64,000 nt of DNA from Holophagales bacterium (GCA_009836625.1 VXVC01000007.1:124001-188000), one strand, 5' to 3'. Shown: positions 14,235-23,144, numbered from the stretch's first letter. Made by a program: numbers and translations. Notes: a model not told the origin generated them from the sequence alone.

Positions 14235-16378
14235 GTTCCCTGGCGATCTGCACCGTTACCTGGAACGACGCGGCGAATCTGCCGCGCTTCTTCGAGGCGC
14301 TCGCGACGCTTCAGGGGCCCGCGTTCCGGCTGATCGTCGTCGACAACGCGAGCACCGACGGCACGGTTGAGTCGCTGCGTGAGCACGCCGGCGCGGCAGG
14401 CTTCCCGGTCGAGGTGATCGCGATCGACGAAAACACCGGCTTCGCCGGCGGCCTGAACCGGGCGCTCGAAAGCGCGTTCGCGAGCGACCCGCGGCCCGAG
14501 TGGGTGCTGAGTTTGAACGCCGACGCCTGGCCCGCGGCCGACTACCTGGAGCAGTTGATCGAGAGCGCGCGCCGGTTCGCGAGCGAGGAGCGGCCGGTGG
14601 GCGCCGTGACGGGGAGGCTGGTGAGGCCGGAGAGCCGGCTCATCGACGCCTGCGGCATGGCCCTGACGCGAAGCTGGCGCCACGTCGATCGCGGCTCCGA
14701 TCAGGCCGACCACGGCCAGTACGCGGTTACCGAGCGGGTGTTCGGCGGCACCGGCGCCGCGACCCTGTTCCTGGGCGCGGCGCTCCAGGACGTGGCGATC
14801 GACGGACACGTCCTGGACGACGACTTCCACTCCTACCGGGAAGACGCCGAACTCTGCTTCCGGCTGCAGGAACGGGGCTGGCAGGTGCTCTACGAACCGC
14901 GCGCCCGCGCGGTCCACCGCCGCGTCAACCTCGCGCGGCGGCGGCGGGGGATGTCGCCGGAGGTCAACTTCCACTCCCTCAAGAACCGCTACCTGCTGCA
15001 GTACTACCACCGCGGTCTCGCCGATCTGCCGCGCACCTTCCTGGCGACAGCGATCCGCGAACTCGGCATCGTCGCCTACGTCCTCCTTCGGGAACGGTCG
15101 TCGCTGGCCGCCTGGGGATGGCTCTGGCGTCACCGCCGCCGGTTGCGGGAGCGACGCCGTCTGATCCGGTCCCGCCGTCTCGTCCCCGCCCGCGAGACCG
15201 CCCGCTGGTTCGGCCGCGCTTCGCTGCCCGTTGACCCCGAGCGGCCGCGGATCCTGATGCTCGGGAGCCGCGGCATCCCCGCCAACTACAGCGGCTATGA
15301 GACGATGATCGAGGCGCTGGCGCCCCGACTTGCCGAGCGCGGCTGGCGGGTGACCGTGTACTGCCGCTCCCACTACGTGGACCGGCGGCTTCGCTCTCAC
15401 CGCGGCGTGGAGCTCGTCGTCCTGCCCACGCTCAGGACGAAGTACGGCGACACGCCCGTGCACACCCTGCTCTCCTGCCTCCACGCGATTCTGTTCGCGC
15501 GCGGCGCACGGGCCGCCCTGGTCGTCAACGGCGCCAATGCGGTGTTTCTACCGCTGCTGTGGCCGCGGCGAATTCGCACCGCCCTGCACGTCGACGGCAT
15601 CGAGAAGCGGCGGGCCAAGTGGGGCTGGCCGGGCCGTCTGGTCTATTCCGTATCCGAGCGGCTCGCCTGCCTGCTGCCCGGCGTGACGGTGACCGACGCG
15701 GAGGTGATCGCCGCTCACTACCGCGCCCGCTACCGGCGCGACTCGACGATGATCCGTTACGGTGTCGAACCGGAACCCCTGCCGGGCCATCCGATTCTCG
15801 ACGAGCTGGGCCTCGAACCCCGGCGCTACTTCCTCTACGTCAGCCGGTTCGAGCCGGAGAACAACCCGCACCGGGTGGTCGAGGCCTACCGGCGGGTCGA
15901 CGGCGACCTGCCGCTGGTGATGGTCGGCGACGCGCCCTACGCAAGCGACTTCATCGCCGGGATGAAGCGCGGCGCCGACCCGCGGGTACGGTTTCCGGGG
16001 ACGGTCTTCGGCGAGGGCTACCGGGGCCTGCTGTCCTCCGCGCTGGCGACGGTCCACGCCACCGAGGTCGGCGGCACGCACCCGGCGCTGGTCGAGGCGA
16101 TGGGCTACGGCAACTGCGTCCTGGCCAACGATGAACCGGCCAACCGCGAGACCGCGGGCGACGCCGGCGTCTACTTCGACGTCGAGGATCAGGCCTCGCT
16201 GGTCGCCGCGTTCGAGTTCGCGCGCGCCGACGGGGCGCGGGCGCGAGACCTCGGCGAGCGCGCAGCGCTCCGCGCGGCCGAGGAGTACAACTGGGACGTG
16301 GTGGCGGACGAGTACGAGCAACTCTTCCGGCTTCTCTCGAACCGGGGACGCCGGCGCACCCAGTCTCCGCCGCGTTAG
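14231..16378 (+). CDS. Two-domain glycosyltransferase: GT2 fused to DUF1972/GT4
   Basis: A 715-residue protein starting at the GTG that overlaps the upstream stop. Residues 1 to about 330 form a GT2 enzyme (LAICTVTWND, FRLIVVDNASTDGTVESL, NTGFAGGLNRAL, WVLSLNADAWP, FHSYREDAELCFRLQERGW). From about residue 340 a second enzyme begins (ILMLGSRGIPANYSGYETMIE), the DUF1972 N-terminus of GT4 rhamnosyl/glucosyltransferases, followed by a GT4 fold with YFLYVSRFEPENNP and TEVGGTHPALVEAMGYGNCV (donor-binding Glu). Both halves look intact, so the protein could add two successive sugars. The frame is continuous, with no sign of a sequencing frameshift. Confidence 0.9.
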   Translation: MSSLAICTVTWNDAANLPRFFEALATLQGPAFRLIVVDNASTDGTVESLREHAGAAGFPVEVIAIDENTGFAGGLNRALESAFASDPRPEWVLSLNADAWPAADYLEQLIESARRFASEERPVGAVTGRLVRPESRLIDACGMALTRSWRHVDRGSDQADHGQYAVTERVFGGTGAATLFLGAALQDVAIDGHVLDDDFHSYREDAELCFRLQERGWQVLYEPRARAVHRRVNLARRRRGMSPEVNFHSLKNRYLLQYYHRGLADLPRTFLATAIRELGIVAYVLLRERSSLAAWGWLWRHRRRLRERRRLIRSRRLVPARETARWFGRASLPVDPERPRILMLGSRGIPANYSGYETMIEALAPRLAERGWRVTVYCRSHYVDRRLRSHRGVELVVLPTLRTKYGDTPVHTLLSCLHAILFARGARAALVVNGANAVFLPLLWPRRIRTALHVDGIEKRRAKWGWPGRLVYSVSERLACLLPGVTVTDAEVIAAHYRARYRRDSTMIRYGVEPEPLPGHPILDELGLEPRRYFLYVSRFEPENNPHRVVEAYRRVDGDLPLVMVGDAPYASDFIAGMKRGADPRVRFPGTVFGEGYRGLLSSALATVHATEVGGTHPALVEAMGYGNCVLANDEPANRETAGDAGVYFDVEDQASLVAAFEFARADGARARDLGERAALRAAEEYNWDVVADEYEQLFRLLSNRGRRRTQSPPR
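16343..16361. repeat. Dispersed 19-base repeat, copy A
   Basis: CGGGGACGCCGGCGCACCC sits at the 3' end of the GT2-GT4 fusion gene. The same 19 bases recur at 32017-32035, and 19 bases shifted by three (through AGT) recur at 46511-46529. Confidence 0.5.
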
Positions 16379-16408
16379 ACTCCCGGCCAGCTTCCGCGAG
16401 CCGGAATC

Positions 16409-17848
16409 ATGCTCAAGCAGCGCGTTCGCCTACAGACGGCCCTGATCCTCACCCTCGACCTTTCCCTGGTCGCGGCGGCCTTCTTCCTCGCCTACGCGAT
16501 CCGCAGCGTTCTCTTCCCACTCGCGCTTCCGGGGCTCTACCCGCAGCCGCTCTATCCGCTGAGCGACCACCTGCCGCTGCTGCCGCTGGCCCTCGTGACC
16601 TGGGCAGCGCCGCTCGTCTTCACGCGGCGCTACCGCTCGCACCGGACCGCCGATCTGAAGACCGAGGCGACCGCGATCCTCAAGGTCGCGGCGATCGCCA
16701 CGCTCCTCACGCTGTTCGCCGTCTTCGTCCTGCGGCTCGACCAACTCCTGATCCAGGACAGCCTCAGCCGAACCTGGCTGCTCCTGTTCACCGGTCTCGC
16801 CTTCCTGCTGCTGCTGGCGGAGAAGATCGCGCTGCGTCTGGTCTCGCGCGACATGCGGCGGCACGGACTGAACCAGCGGACGGTGCTCATCGCCGGCGCG
16901 CCGGAGGCCGCGGCGCAGCTTGCCGAATCGATCGAGGACCACCCCCACTGGGGTCTTCAGATCATCGGGCTGGTCCACACGAATGGCAGCCGCTCCGAGA
17001 GCGTCCCCGGCAACGTGCTGGGCAGGATGGACGACGTGCTGCGCATCGTCTCGGAGCATGTGGTGGACGACGTGTTCTTCACCGTCACGCCCCACGAACT
17101 GCCAGCACTCAAGGACATCATCGATGGCCTGCAGGAACAGGGCATCCGGACCCGTATCGCGCTCGATCTGCTGCCGCCGGCTCACAGCAAGGTCGACCTC
17201 GAGTACCTGGACGGGAGGCCGGTCGTCACGTTGTCGCCGGCACCCTCGAACTTCCTCCTGCTGCTGTTCAAGCGCGCCTACGACTTCAGCCTCGGCGCCG
17301 CCCTCCTGGTCGTCAGCCTGCCCGTGATGCTGATCCTGGCCCTCCTGATCAAGGCGACCTCCTCCGGCTCCGTGCTCTATCGGCAGACCCGTTGCGGCCT
17401 GAACGGCCGCCGCTTCACGATGTACAAGCTGCGAACCATGGTCGCGGATGCCGACCAGAGGAAACGCGAACTGGCGCACCTGAACACGATGGACGGTCCC
17501 GCGTTCAAGGTGCACAGCGACCCGAGGATCACCCCGCTCGGGCACTACCTGCGCAAGTTCAGCCTGGACGAACTGCCGCAGTTCTGGAACGTGGTGCGGG
17601 GCGACATGAGCCTGGTCGGCCCCAGGCCGCTCGAGGAGAAGGAGCCCTACACGCGGCGGCAGCGGCGGCGGCTCTCGATGAAGCCCGGCATCACCTGCCT
17701 GTGGCAGATCAGCGGCCGAAGCGATCTCGATTTTGACCGCTGGATGGAACTCGACCTCGAGTACATCGACACCTGGTCGCCGCGGCTGGACTTCGTCATC
17801 CTGCTGAAGACGATTCCCGCGGTGCTCAGCCGGCGCGGGGCTTCCTAG
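16409..17848 (+). CDS. Polyprenyl-phosphate sugar-1-phosphate transferase (WbaP/CpsE type)
   Basis: A 479-residue enzyme that starts glycan assembly by moving a sugar-phosphate from a UDP-sugar to undecaprenyl phosphate. Four or five N-terminal helices (residues about 8-140) precede a CoA-binding-like Rossmann domain (RTVLIAGAPEAAAQLAE), then one more helix (GAALLVVSLPVMLILALLI) and the catalytic bacterial sugar transferase domain: SVLYRQTRCGLNGRRFTMYK, KFSLDELPQFWNV, GDMSLVGPRPLEEKE, MKPGITCLWQISGRSDLDFDRW. It lies 30 bases after the GT fusion on the same strand and supplies the priming step for the cluster. Its stop directly abuts that of the convergent ricT gene. Confidence 0.93.
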   Translation: MLKQRVRLQTALILTLDLSLVAAAFFLAYAIRSVLFPLALPGLYPQPLYPLSDHLPLLPLALVTWAAPLVFTRRYRSHRTADLKTEATAILKVAAIATLLTLFAVFVLRLDQLLIQDSLSRTWLLLFTGLAFLLLLAEKIALRLVSRDMRRHGLNQRTVLIAGAPEAAAQLAESIEDHPHWGLQIIGLVHTNGSRSESVPGNVLGRMDDVLRIVSEHVVDDVFFTVTPHELPALKDIIDGLQEQGIRTRIALDLLPPAHSKVDLEYLDGRPVVTLSPAPSNFLLLLFKRAYDFSLGAALLVVSLPVMLILALLIKATSSGSVLYRQTRCGLNGRRFTMYKLRTMVADADQRKRELAHLNTMDGPAFKVHSDPRITPLGHYLRKFSLDELPQFWNVVRGDMSLVGPRPLEEKEPYTRRQRRRLSMKPGITCLWQISGRSDLDFDRWMELDLEYIDTWSPRLDFVILLKTIPAVLSRRGAS

Positions 17849-18574
17849 TCAGGTGACGACGGGCAGGGCGCCCTTGCCGGGGCGCCGGCCGCGGTAGTTG
17901 TCGTCCTCGTAGGCGAGGCAGCAAAGCAGCCGGCCGCACTGGCCGGAGATCTTCGACGGATTCAGGCTCAGGCCCTGACGCTTCGCCATCTGGATCGAGA
18001 TGGGCCGGAAACCGTCCAGCCAGGTCGAGCAGCAGAGCGTTCGGCCGCAGATGCCGACGCCGCCCAGAAGGCGCGCTTCGTCGCGCGGCCCCACGTGGAC
18101 GAGACGAACCCGGGTCTTGAAGCGGGACTTCAGGTCACGCAGCAACTGCCGGAAGTCGACCCGCCGGTCCGCCGTGAAGTAGAAGGTCGCGTTGCGGCCG
18201 TCCAGGCTGAAGTCGACCCGCGACACCTTCATCTGAAGGTGAAGCGCGCGGGCCCGCTCCCGGCAGAACGCCTTCCCGCGCGACTCGTTCGCCAGTTGCT
18301 TCTCCCTGGCCGCGCGGTCGGCGTCGTCCGCTCGGCGAATGACGGACCGCGCGCTCGACTTCTGGCACGGCTTGAACACCGGCATCGGAGACTTCTCGAC
18401 GCGGCCGTAGGCGGGGCCCGGCTTCATCGACACGATCACCTCGTCGCCGCGGGCGAGCAGCTCGCCGCCCGTGCTGCAGAGCGTCAGGTTCGTCTCCTCG
18501 CCGAAGCGGACACCGACGAACGTGTCCTCCGTGGCGGTCGATTGACCGGCGAAGCTGCAGCCGGCGCAACTCAT
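17849..18574 (-). CDS. ricT: PSP1-domain protein RicT (YaaT)
   Basis: A 241-residue PSP1 protein. The core carries LHLQMKVSRVDFSLDGRNATFYFTADRRVDFR-like sequence, then RLVHVGPRDEARLLGGVGICGRTLCCSTWL and SGQCGRLLCCLAYE. The two CGRxLCC motifs and the N-terminal CAGC fit the Fe-S cluster-binding Ric complex of Bacillus, which affects RNase Y-dependent mRNA processing; the partners RicA and RicF are not here. The start overlaps the purD stop (ATGA), so it is the last gene of a long minus-strand operon. Confidence 0.88.
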   Translation of the reverse strand: MSCAGCSFAGQSTATEDTFVGVRFGEETNLTLCSTGGELLARGDEVIVSMKPGPAYGRVEKSPMPVFKPCQKSSARSVIRRADDADRAAREKQLANESRGKAFCRERARALHLQMKVSRVDFSLDGRNATFYFTADRRVDFRQLLRDLKSRFKTRVRLVHVGPRDEARLLGGVGICGRTLCCSTWLDGFRPISIQMAKRQGLSLNPSKISGQCGRLLCCLAYEDDNYRGRRPGKGALPVVT

Positions 18575-19866
18575 TGCAAAGGCCCCGTCCCGGCGCCCCC
18601 GTCGAGCACCCGCCGCCCGATGTCCAAACGCATCGCCTTCGACGGCCAGTGGATGCGAGCGGCCGCCCCGTAGGCCCGTTCGAGCGCCTGCCTGAGGTCG
18701 TCCCCCACCGCGCAGACGTTGAGGACCCGTCCACCCGTGGCGATCACGGCGCCTCCGTTGCGGCCGGTGCCGGCGTGGAAGACGACGACGCCTTCGCGGG
18801 TGCGAGCGTCCTCGATGCCCTCGATCGGGTCTCCCGACGCCGCCTTGCCCGGATAGCCCTGGTTGGCCAGCACGAGGCAGGCGGAAGCGCCGGCGCGGAA
18901 GGCGAGTTCCTCGCGTCCGAAGTCGCCGCCGGCGCCTGCGAGGAAGAGGTCGACAGGGTCTTCGTCGAGGCGCAGCAGCAAGGCCTGGGCCTCAGGGTCG
19001 CCGAGCCGGACGTTGAACTCGAGCACCTGCGGGCCGTCAGGGCTCATCATCAGACCGGCGTAGAGGACGCCCGAGAACGGCGTGCCGTCCGCCGCCATGC
19101 CGGCCACCGTGCGCTCCATCACCTCGCGCATGATCCGGTCGACCTCGCCGTCCGAGACGATCCCCGCCGGGCTGTGGGCGCCCATGCCGCCGGTGTTGGG
19201 ACCGGAGTCGCCGTCGCCTATTCGCTTGTAGTCCTTGGAGGTGGCGAGCGGCAGCACGCGACAGCCGTCGCAGAAACCGATGAAGGAGACTTCCTCGCCG
19301 GACACGAACGGCTCGATCAGGACGCGCGCACCGGCATCGCCGAACCGGCGCTCCACGAAGAACTCGTCCAGCGCGGCCTCAAGTTCCGCGGGCGTGGAGA
19401 CGATCAGCACGCCCTTGCCCGCGGCCAGGCCGTCCGCCTTGAGCACCGCCGGCAGCCCGAAGCGCTCGGCCGCGCGCCGCGCGGTCTCCCGGTTGTCGGT
19501 GACTTCGAAGTCGCAGGTCGGGACGCCGTGCCGCCGCATGAACTCCTTGGCGAAGACCTTGGAGCTCTCCAGGCGCGCGGCCGCCCGGGTGGGGCCGAAG
19601 ATCGCCAGACCACGCTCCCTGAAGGCGTCGACCACGCCCAACGAGAGCGGCACCTCGGGACCGACCACGGTGAGGTCGATCCCGCTTTCGGCGGCGAACC
19701 GGGTCAGGCCGTCGATGTCCGCGACGTCCAGCGGCACGCTCTCGCCGCACTCCTCGGTCCCCGGACTGCCGGGCGCGCAGTAGAGCCCGGTCTCCGGCGA
19801 GCGTTCCCGGATGATCCAGCAGAGCGCGTGTTCGCGGCCGCCGTTGCCGATGACCAGGACTTTCAG
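18571..19866 (-). CDS. purD: Phosphoribosylamine-glycine ligase
   Basis: A 431-residue ATP-grasp enzyme of purine synthesis (GAR synthetase). It opens KVLVIGNGGREHALCW, with GPEVPLSLGVVD, the ATP-grasp segment LPAVLKADGLAAGKGV, and GPNTGGMGAHSPA and LEFNVRLGDPEAQALL near the catalytic centre. No ATG, GTG or TTG exists at the conserved N-terminus. The first codon that gives the family start M-K-V-L is CTG at 19866, overlapping the ispH stop as CTGA, so a CTG start is inferred. The stop overlaps the ricT start. Confidence 0.92.
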   Translation of the reverse strand: MKVLVIGNGGREHALCWIIRERSPETGLYCAPGSPGTEECGESVPLDVADIDGLTRFAAESGIDLTVVGPEVPLSLGVVDAFRERGLAIFGPTRAAARLESSKVFAKEFMRRHGVPTCDFEVTDNRETARRAAERFGLPAVLKADGLAAGKGVLIVSTPAELEAALDEFFVERRFGDAGARVLIEPFVSGEEVSFIGFCDGCRVLPLATSKDYKRIGDGDSGPNTGGMGAHSPAGIVSDGEVDRIMREVMERTVAGMAADGTPFSGVLYAGLMMSPDGPQVLEFNVRLGDPEAQALLLRLDEDPVDLFLAGAGGDFGREELAFRAGASACLVLANQGYPGKAASGDPIEGIEDARTREGVVVFHAGTGRNGGAVIATGGRVLNVCAVGDDLRQALERAYGAAARIHWPSKAMRLDIGRRVLDGGAGTGPLQ

Positions 19867-20762
19867 GACGCCGCCTCCAGGATCGCGGCCTCGACCTCCT
19901 CGATCATCGCGTCCGGCGTCGAGGCCCCAGCGGTGACGCCGACCGTACGGCATTCCTCGAACCAGGTTCGCCGCAGATCGGCCGAGTCGTGGACGAGGTG
20001 GCTCCTGGGCTCGATCTCCCGGCAGATCTCCCACAGGTGACGGGTGTTCGCGCTGTGCCGGCCGCCAACGACGACGATGCAGTCGACCTCCGGGTCGGCC
20101 GCCAGGGCGCGCGCCGCGTCCTGGTTCTCCTTCGTCGCGTAGCAGATGGTGTCCGCGCGCTCGGCCGCCGCCGCGCGCGCCTCGATCGCCCGAGCCACCT
20201 GCTCGTACTCCTCACTGTTCAGCGTGGTCTGGTAGAAGATCTTGATCTTCGGGTGTCGCTCAAAGTCGATCCGGGCAACATCGGCCGCGGTCAGCACCAC
20301 GTCATACGCCTCGGGGTCGAGGTCCCGGGTGTAGCCCATCACCTCCCGGTGCCCCCGGTCGCCGATGAACACGAGGTGGTAGCCCGTCTCGAGCGCTTGC
20401 CGCGCCTCTTCGTGGACGTCGTAGACGAACGGACACGTCGTGTCGACGACCAGGAGGCCCCGCTCCAGGGCCCGCCGGTGGAACGAGGGAGGCACCCCGT
20501 GGGCGGAAAAGACGATCGTCCCGTTCTCGACGCTGTCGAGCGCGTCCGCCGTGGCGAAGCCGAGCTGCACGAGGTCGGAGACCACCCGCTCGTTGTGGAC
20601 CAGTTGACCCAGGATCTGCCCGCGCCTTCCGTCGGCGGCCAGTTTCCGCACCGTGCGATCGGCAATCCGCACACCGGCGCAGAATCCGTACTTCTCGGCG
20701 CGCCTAAGGGTCAGAGGACCCGTCATCCCTTGGTTTCCAACTGGCTCTCGCCGACCGACCAT
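19863..20762 (-). CDS. ispH: 4-hydroxy-3-methylbut-2-enyl diphosphate reductase
   Basis: A 299-residue [4Fe-4S] enzyme for the last step of the MEP isoprenoid pathway. All three cluster ligands are present: Cys28 in YGFCAGV, Cys110 in DTTCPFV and Cys207 in DTICYATKENQ. Other signatures are LVHNERVV, FSAHGVPP, GDRGHREVMGY and GVTAGASTPDAMIEEV. A shorter start at the ATG at 20726 is also plausible and closer to the family length. The stop overlaps the purD start. Dxr of the same pathway is encoded at 34336. Confidence 0.95.
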   Translation of the reverse strand: MVGRREPVGNQGMTGPLTLRRAEKYGFCAGVRIADRTVRKLAADGRRGQILGQLVHNERVVSDLVQLGFATADALDSVENGTIVFSAHGVPPSFHRRALERGLLVVDTTCPFVYDVHEEARQALETGYHLVFIGDRGHREVMGYTRDLDPEAYDVVLTAADVARIDFERHPKIKIFYQTTLNSEEYEQVARAIEARAAAAERADTICYATKENQDAARALAADPEVDCIVVVGGRHSANTRHLWEICREIEPRSHLVHDSADLRRTWFEECRTVGVTAGASTPDAMIEEVEAAILEAAS

Positions 20763-20798
20763 CCGGTCGGCGAAGCGCGATCCTAACAGTGCTCCGAA

Positions 20799-21314
20799 TC
20801 AGGGCTTCGCGTACTCGAACTGCGCCGCCGAGTTACCCGGCGTCGCGCCCGGTTCAATGACCACCACGACCCACTCCTCGCCGCGGCGGAAGGTCATCGA
20901 CTCTCCGAGCGTCGCCCGCCAGCCCGCGGCCTGCGCCTCGCGCAGCAGCCACTCCCGGGCGTCGGGAGCGCCCAGTGGCAGAAGCAGTCCGACGTACTCC
21001 GCCGTAACGGGCTCGCCCTCCTCCGTCGCCACGTCGCCGAAGTCGACCACGGTGGAAGCGTCCGGTACGGGGAAGCGGTCCGGGAAGGCGCCGGGAATAC
21101 GGCCGCGCAGCGCCGCCTCCGGCGCCCGCCGCTCCTGCACGTCCTCGTCCGGCCGGAGAATGGAATCCGCCGGCTGCCCGACCGCCACGGTTTCCAGGTC
21201 GTTCTCGTCGAGAGACGGCCGGTCCGAAGGGACCGCGCAGGCCCAGCCGGCCGCGAGCGCGACAAGAGCGACGCAAGCGGGCGCGAACCGCGGGACGCGG
21301 GAACCGATCTGCAA
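20799..21314 (-). CDS. Exported protein of unknown function, 171 residues
   Basis: It starts at a TTG at 21314, 18 bases after the Rrf2 regulator stop, with a hydrophobic signal sequence (FAPACVALVALAAGWAC) that may be lipoprotein-like although the lipobox is not canonical. The mature part has an acidic linker (DENDLETVAVGQPAD), a segment PGAFPDRFPVPDASTVVDFGD and a C-terminal alpha/beta region (APDAREWLLREAQAAGW, EEWVVVVIEPG). The pattern of a residue-wise difference domain recalls small periplasmic proteins in Acidobacteria-like genomes, but no family is assigned. Confidence 0.65.
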   Translation of the reverse strand: MQIGSRVPRFAPACVALVALAAGWACAVPSDRPSLDENDLETVAVGQPADSILRPDEDVQERRAPEAALRGRIPGAFPDRFPVPDASTVVDFGDVATEEGEPVTAEYVGLLLPLGAPDAREWLLREAQAAGWRATLGESMTFRRGEEWVVVVIEPGATPGNSAAQFEYAKP

Positions 21315-21332
21315 CGACGAGTTCCCGGCGGC

Positions 21333-21839
21333 TCAGTCGGCGATGACGTGCAGCGGCCGGCCAGACGACGTGGCGAGGCGTTCCGGCGGCAGGTCGTGCG
21401 GGATCTCGATCTTGCACTCGCAGACTTCCTGCTGGCGCGCGGCCAGGTCGGCGAGGCTGTAGTTGCACAGGATCGTCTCGACCGCGTCCTTCACGCTCAG
21501 GAACACCTCGCGGATCGCGCAGTGCTTCGGCCCCACGCCGATCGTGCAGGGCTGGGCGAGGATGTGATCGATCGAGGTCGTGTGCCCTTCCAGGGCGACC
21601 AGGATGTCGTGCATCGAGATCTTCTCGGCCGGCCGGCCCAGCAGGTGGCCGCCCTGGGGACCGCGGTTCGACCGGATCAGGTGGTCCCGGGCGAGCGCCG
21701 CCAGGATCTGACGCAGGTAGGGCTCCGGGATCCCCTGGTTCACGGCGATCTCGTGGCTGGGCACCGGCCCACCGTTCGCGTGCATCGCCACGTACAGCAT
21801 GGCGCGAATGCCGTACTCACCCTTGGTGGAGATCTTCAT
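21333..21839 (-). CDS. Rrf2-family transcriptional regulator with Cys cluster
   Basis: A 168-residue winged-helix repressor beginning MKISTKGEYGIRAMLYVA, with the DNA-recognition region IPEPYLRQILAALARDHLIRSNRGPQGGH. Five cysteines are at 98, 107, 125, 140 and 142. The region around 98-107 corresponds to the Fe-S ligand loop of IscR/NsrR/RsrR-type members, though the spacing (C-x8-C) differs from IscR and the paired CEC near the end is unusual. The ATG at 21839 was chosen because it matches the family N-terminus; the upstream open frame overlaps the HAD gene. Confidence 0.9.
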   Translation of the reverse strand: MKISTKGEYGIRAMLYVAMHANGGPVPSHEIAVNQGIPEPYLRQILAALARDHLIRSNRGPQGGHLLGRPAEKISMHDILVALEGHTTSIDHILAQPCTIGVGPKHCAIREVFLSVKDAVETILCNYSLADLAARQQEVCECKIEIPHDLPPERLATSSGRPLHVIAD

Positions 21840-21885
21840 TGCGCACGCCTCGCTATTGACCAGTGTAGCAGCGCCCGGGCGGTTC

Positions 21886-22566
21886 CTACTTCGGTAGATA
21901 GTCGAGAACTTCGTCCAACGAGCCGATATCGCCCTGCGCGGGGTCAAGCCACAGCGCCTTGAGGCCGGCCGCCAACGCGCCTTCGCGGTCCTCGATCTTC
22001 GCGTCGCCGACGTGGAGCACGGAAGCCGGCTGAAGCTCCAGTTCCTCGCACGCGGCCAGAAAGATCGGCTCCGCCGGCTTTGCCGACCCCACCTCCTCCG
22101 AGCAGACCACGGCGTCGAGGTAGCGCCCAAGCCCGAGGTTGGCCAGGACCCGCGGCAGGCGCCGGTCCCAGTTGCTGGTCACGGCAACGCGCAGGCCCCG
22201 GTGACGCAGTTCCGAGAGCACCTTCCGGCAGCCGGGCCGGAGTTCCCAGGCGTCGGCGCGCTCGAAGCGGGCGAAGAGTTCCGCCGTGGCGAAGGGTCCC
22301 GGCGCTTCCCGTTCGAGCAGGAGGCACATGCGGTCCAGGAGATCGCCCCAGAAGCCGCGGGCGCCGTTCGGGTGGCTGTTGTAACGGTCCTCACCGCGGG
22401 CGAGGCGGCACTCGAACTCCTTCCAGGCGGTAAGGAAGCCTCGCTCGATGTCGGCGACGGCGAGTTCGAGGCCGTGGCGGGCGAGGACTTCGGCGTAGAT
22501 GTCGCCCCGCCGCGGGCAGGCGATCAGCGTTCCGGTCGCGTCCAGCGAGACGCCCCGGAGCTTCAA
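21886..22566 (-). CDS. HAD-superfamily hydrolase
   Basis: A 226-residue HAD subfamily IA phosphatase: motif I SLDATGTL (nucleophile Asp; the usual second Asp is Thr, as in HDHD3-like members), a helical cap, motif II AVTSNWD, Lys in SAKPAEPIF (motif III) and motif IV VLHVGDAKIEDREGA. It probably hydrolyses a small phosphomonoester; the substrate is unknown. The start overlaps the Nudix gene stop (ATGA), so the two are coupled. Confidence 0.88.
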   Translation of the reverse strand: MKLRGVSLDATGTLIACPRRGDIYAEVLARHGLELAVADIERGFLTAWKEFECRLARGEDRYNSHPNGARGFWGDLLDRMCLLLEREAPGPFATAELFARFERADAWELRPGCRKVLSELRHRGLRVAVTSNWDRRLPRVLANLGLGRYLDAVVCSEEVGSAKPAEPIFLAACEELELQPASVLHVGDAKIEDREGALAAGLKALWLDPAQGDIGSLDEVLDYLPK

Positions 22567-23129
22567 GAGAAACCGTATCGGCGGGCGTAGAAGTAGAAGG
22601 CCGTGACGACCAGGGAATGGCTGATCTCGCCGCGGGCGATGAGTTCCGGAATCTCCGCAAGCGGTACGTGAACCACCTCGAGTTCCTCGCTGCCGTCCCC
22701 GATCGGGTCGCCGGTGTGGACCAGGTCACGGGCCAGCCACAGGGAGCAGACGTTGTCCAGGATCGCGGGGTTCGGTTCGACTTCGCCCAGCCGTTCGACC
22801 GTTCCCGGCCGGTACCCGGTCTCCTCGTGGAGCTCCCGCGCCGCGGCGACTCCCGCCTCTTCGCCCGGCTCGACGATGCCGCCGGGGATCTCCAGTGACT
22901 CGGCGGCGCGGCCGAAGCGCCACTGGCGGATGAGCACGACCGTCGCGCCCTTGCCGTCCGCTCCCGGCTCGCCCTCGATCAGCGGGATCACGTTGACCCA
23001 GTCCGCGGAGCGCAGAACCACCGCCTGGCGCCGGTCCGCGCCGGCGCGAAGCTCCTGGGCCTCGAGCTGCAGAAGGGGGTGGTCGAACTCGGTGCGCGCG
23101 GCCTCGACCTGCCAGGGACGGACTTTCAT
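22563..23129 (-). CDS. Nudix hydrolase (ADP-ribose pyrophosphatase-like)
   Basis: A 188-residue Nudix enzyme. The Nudix box is complete: GGIVEPGEEAGVAAARELHEETGY, written here as G-x5-E-x7-R-E-L-x-E-E-x-G. Upstream, VVLIRQWRFGRAAESLEIPGG is typical of ADP-ribose pyrophosphatases, which cleave ADP-ribose and related nucleoside diphosphate sugars. It is the first of two coupled hydrolase genes and follows the small membrane protein gene after 15 bases. Confidence 0.88.
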   Translation of the reverse strand: MKVRPWQVEAARTEFDHPLLQLEAQELRAGADRRQAVVLRSADWVNVIPLIEGEPGADGKGATVVLIRQWRFGRAAESLEIPGGIVEPGEEAGVAAARELHEETGYRPGTVERLGEVEPNPAILDNVCSLWLARDLVHTGDPIGDGSEELEVVHVPLAEIPELIARGEISHSLVVTAFYFYARRYGFS

Positions 23130-23144
23130 CCGGCGCCCAACCTC

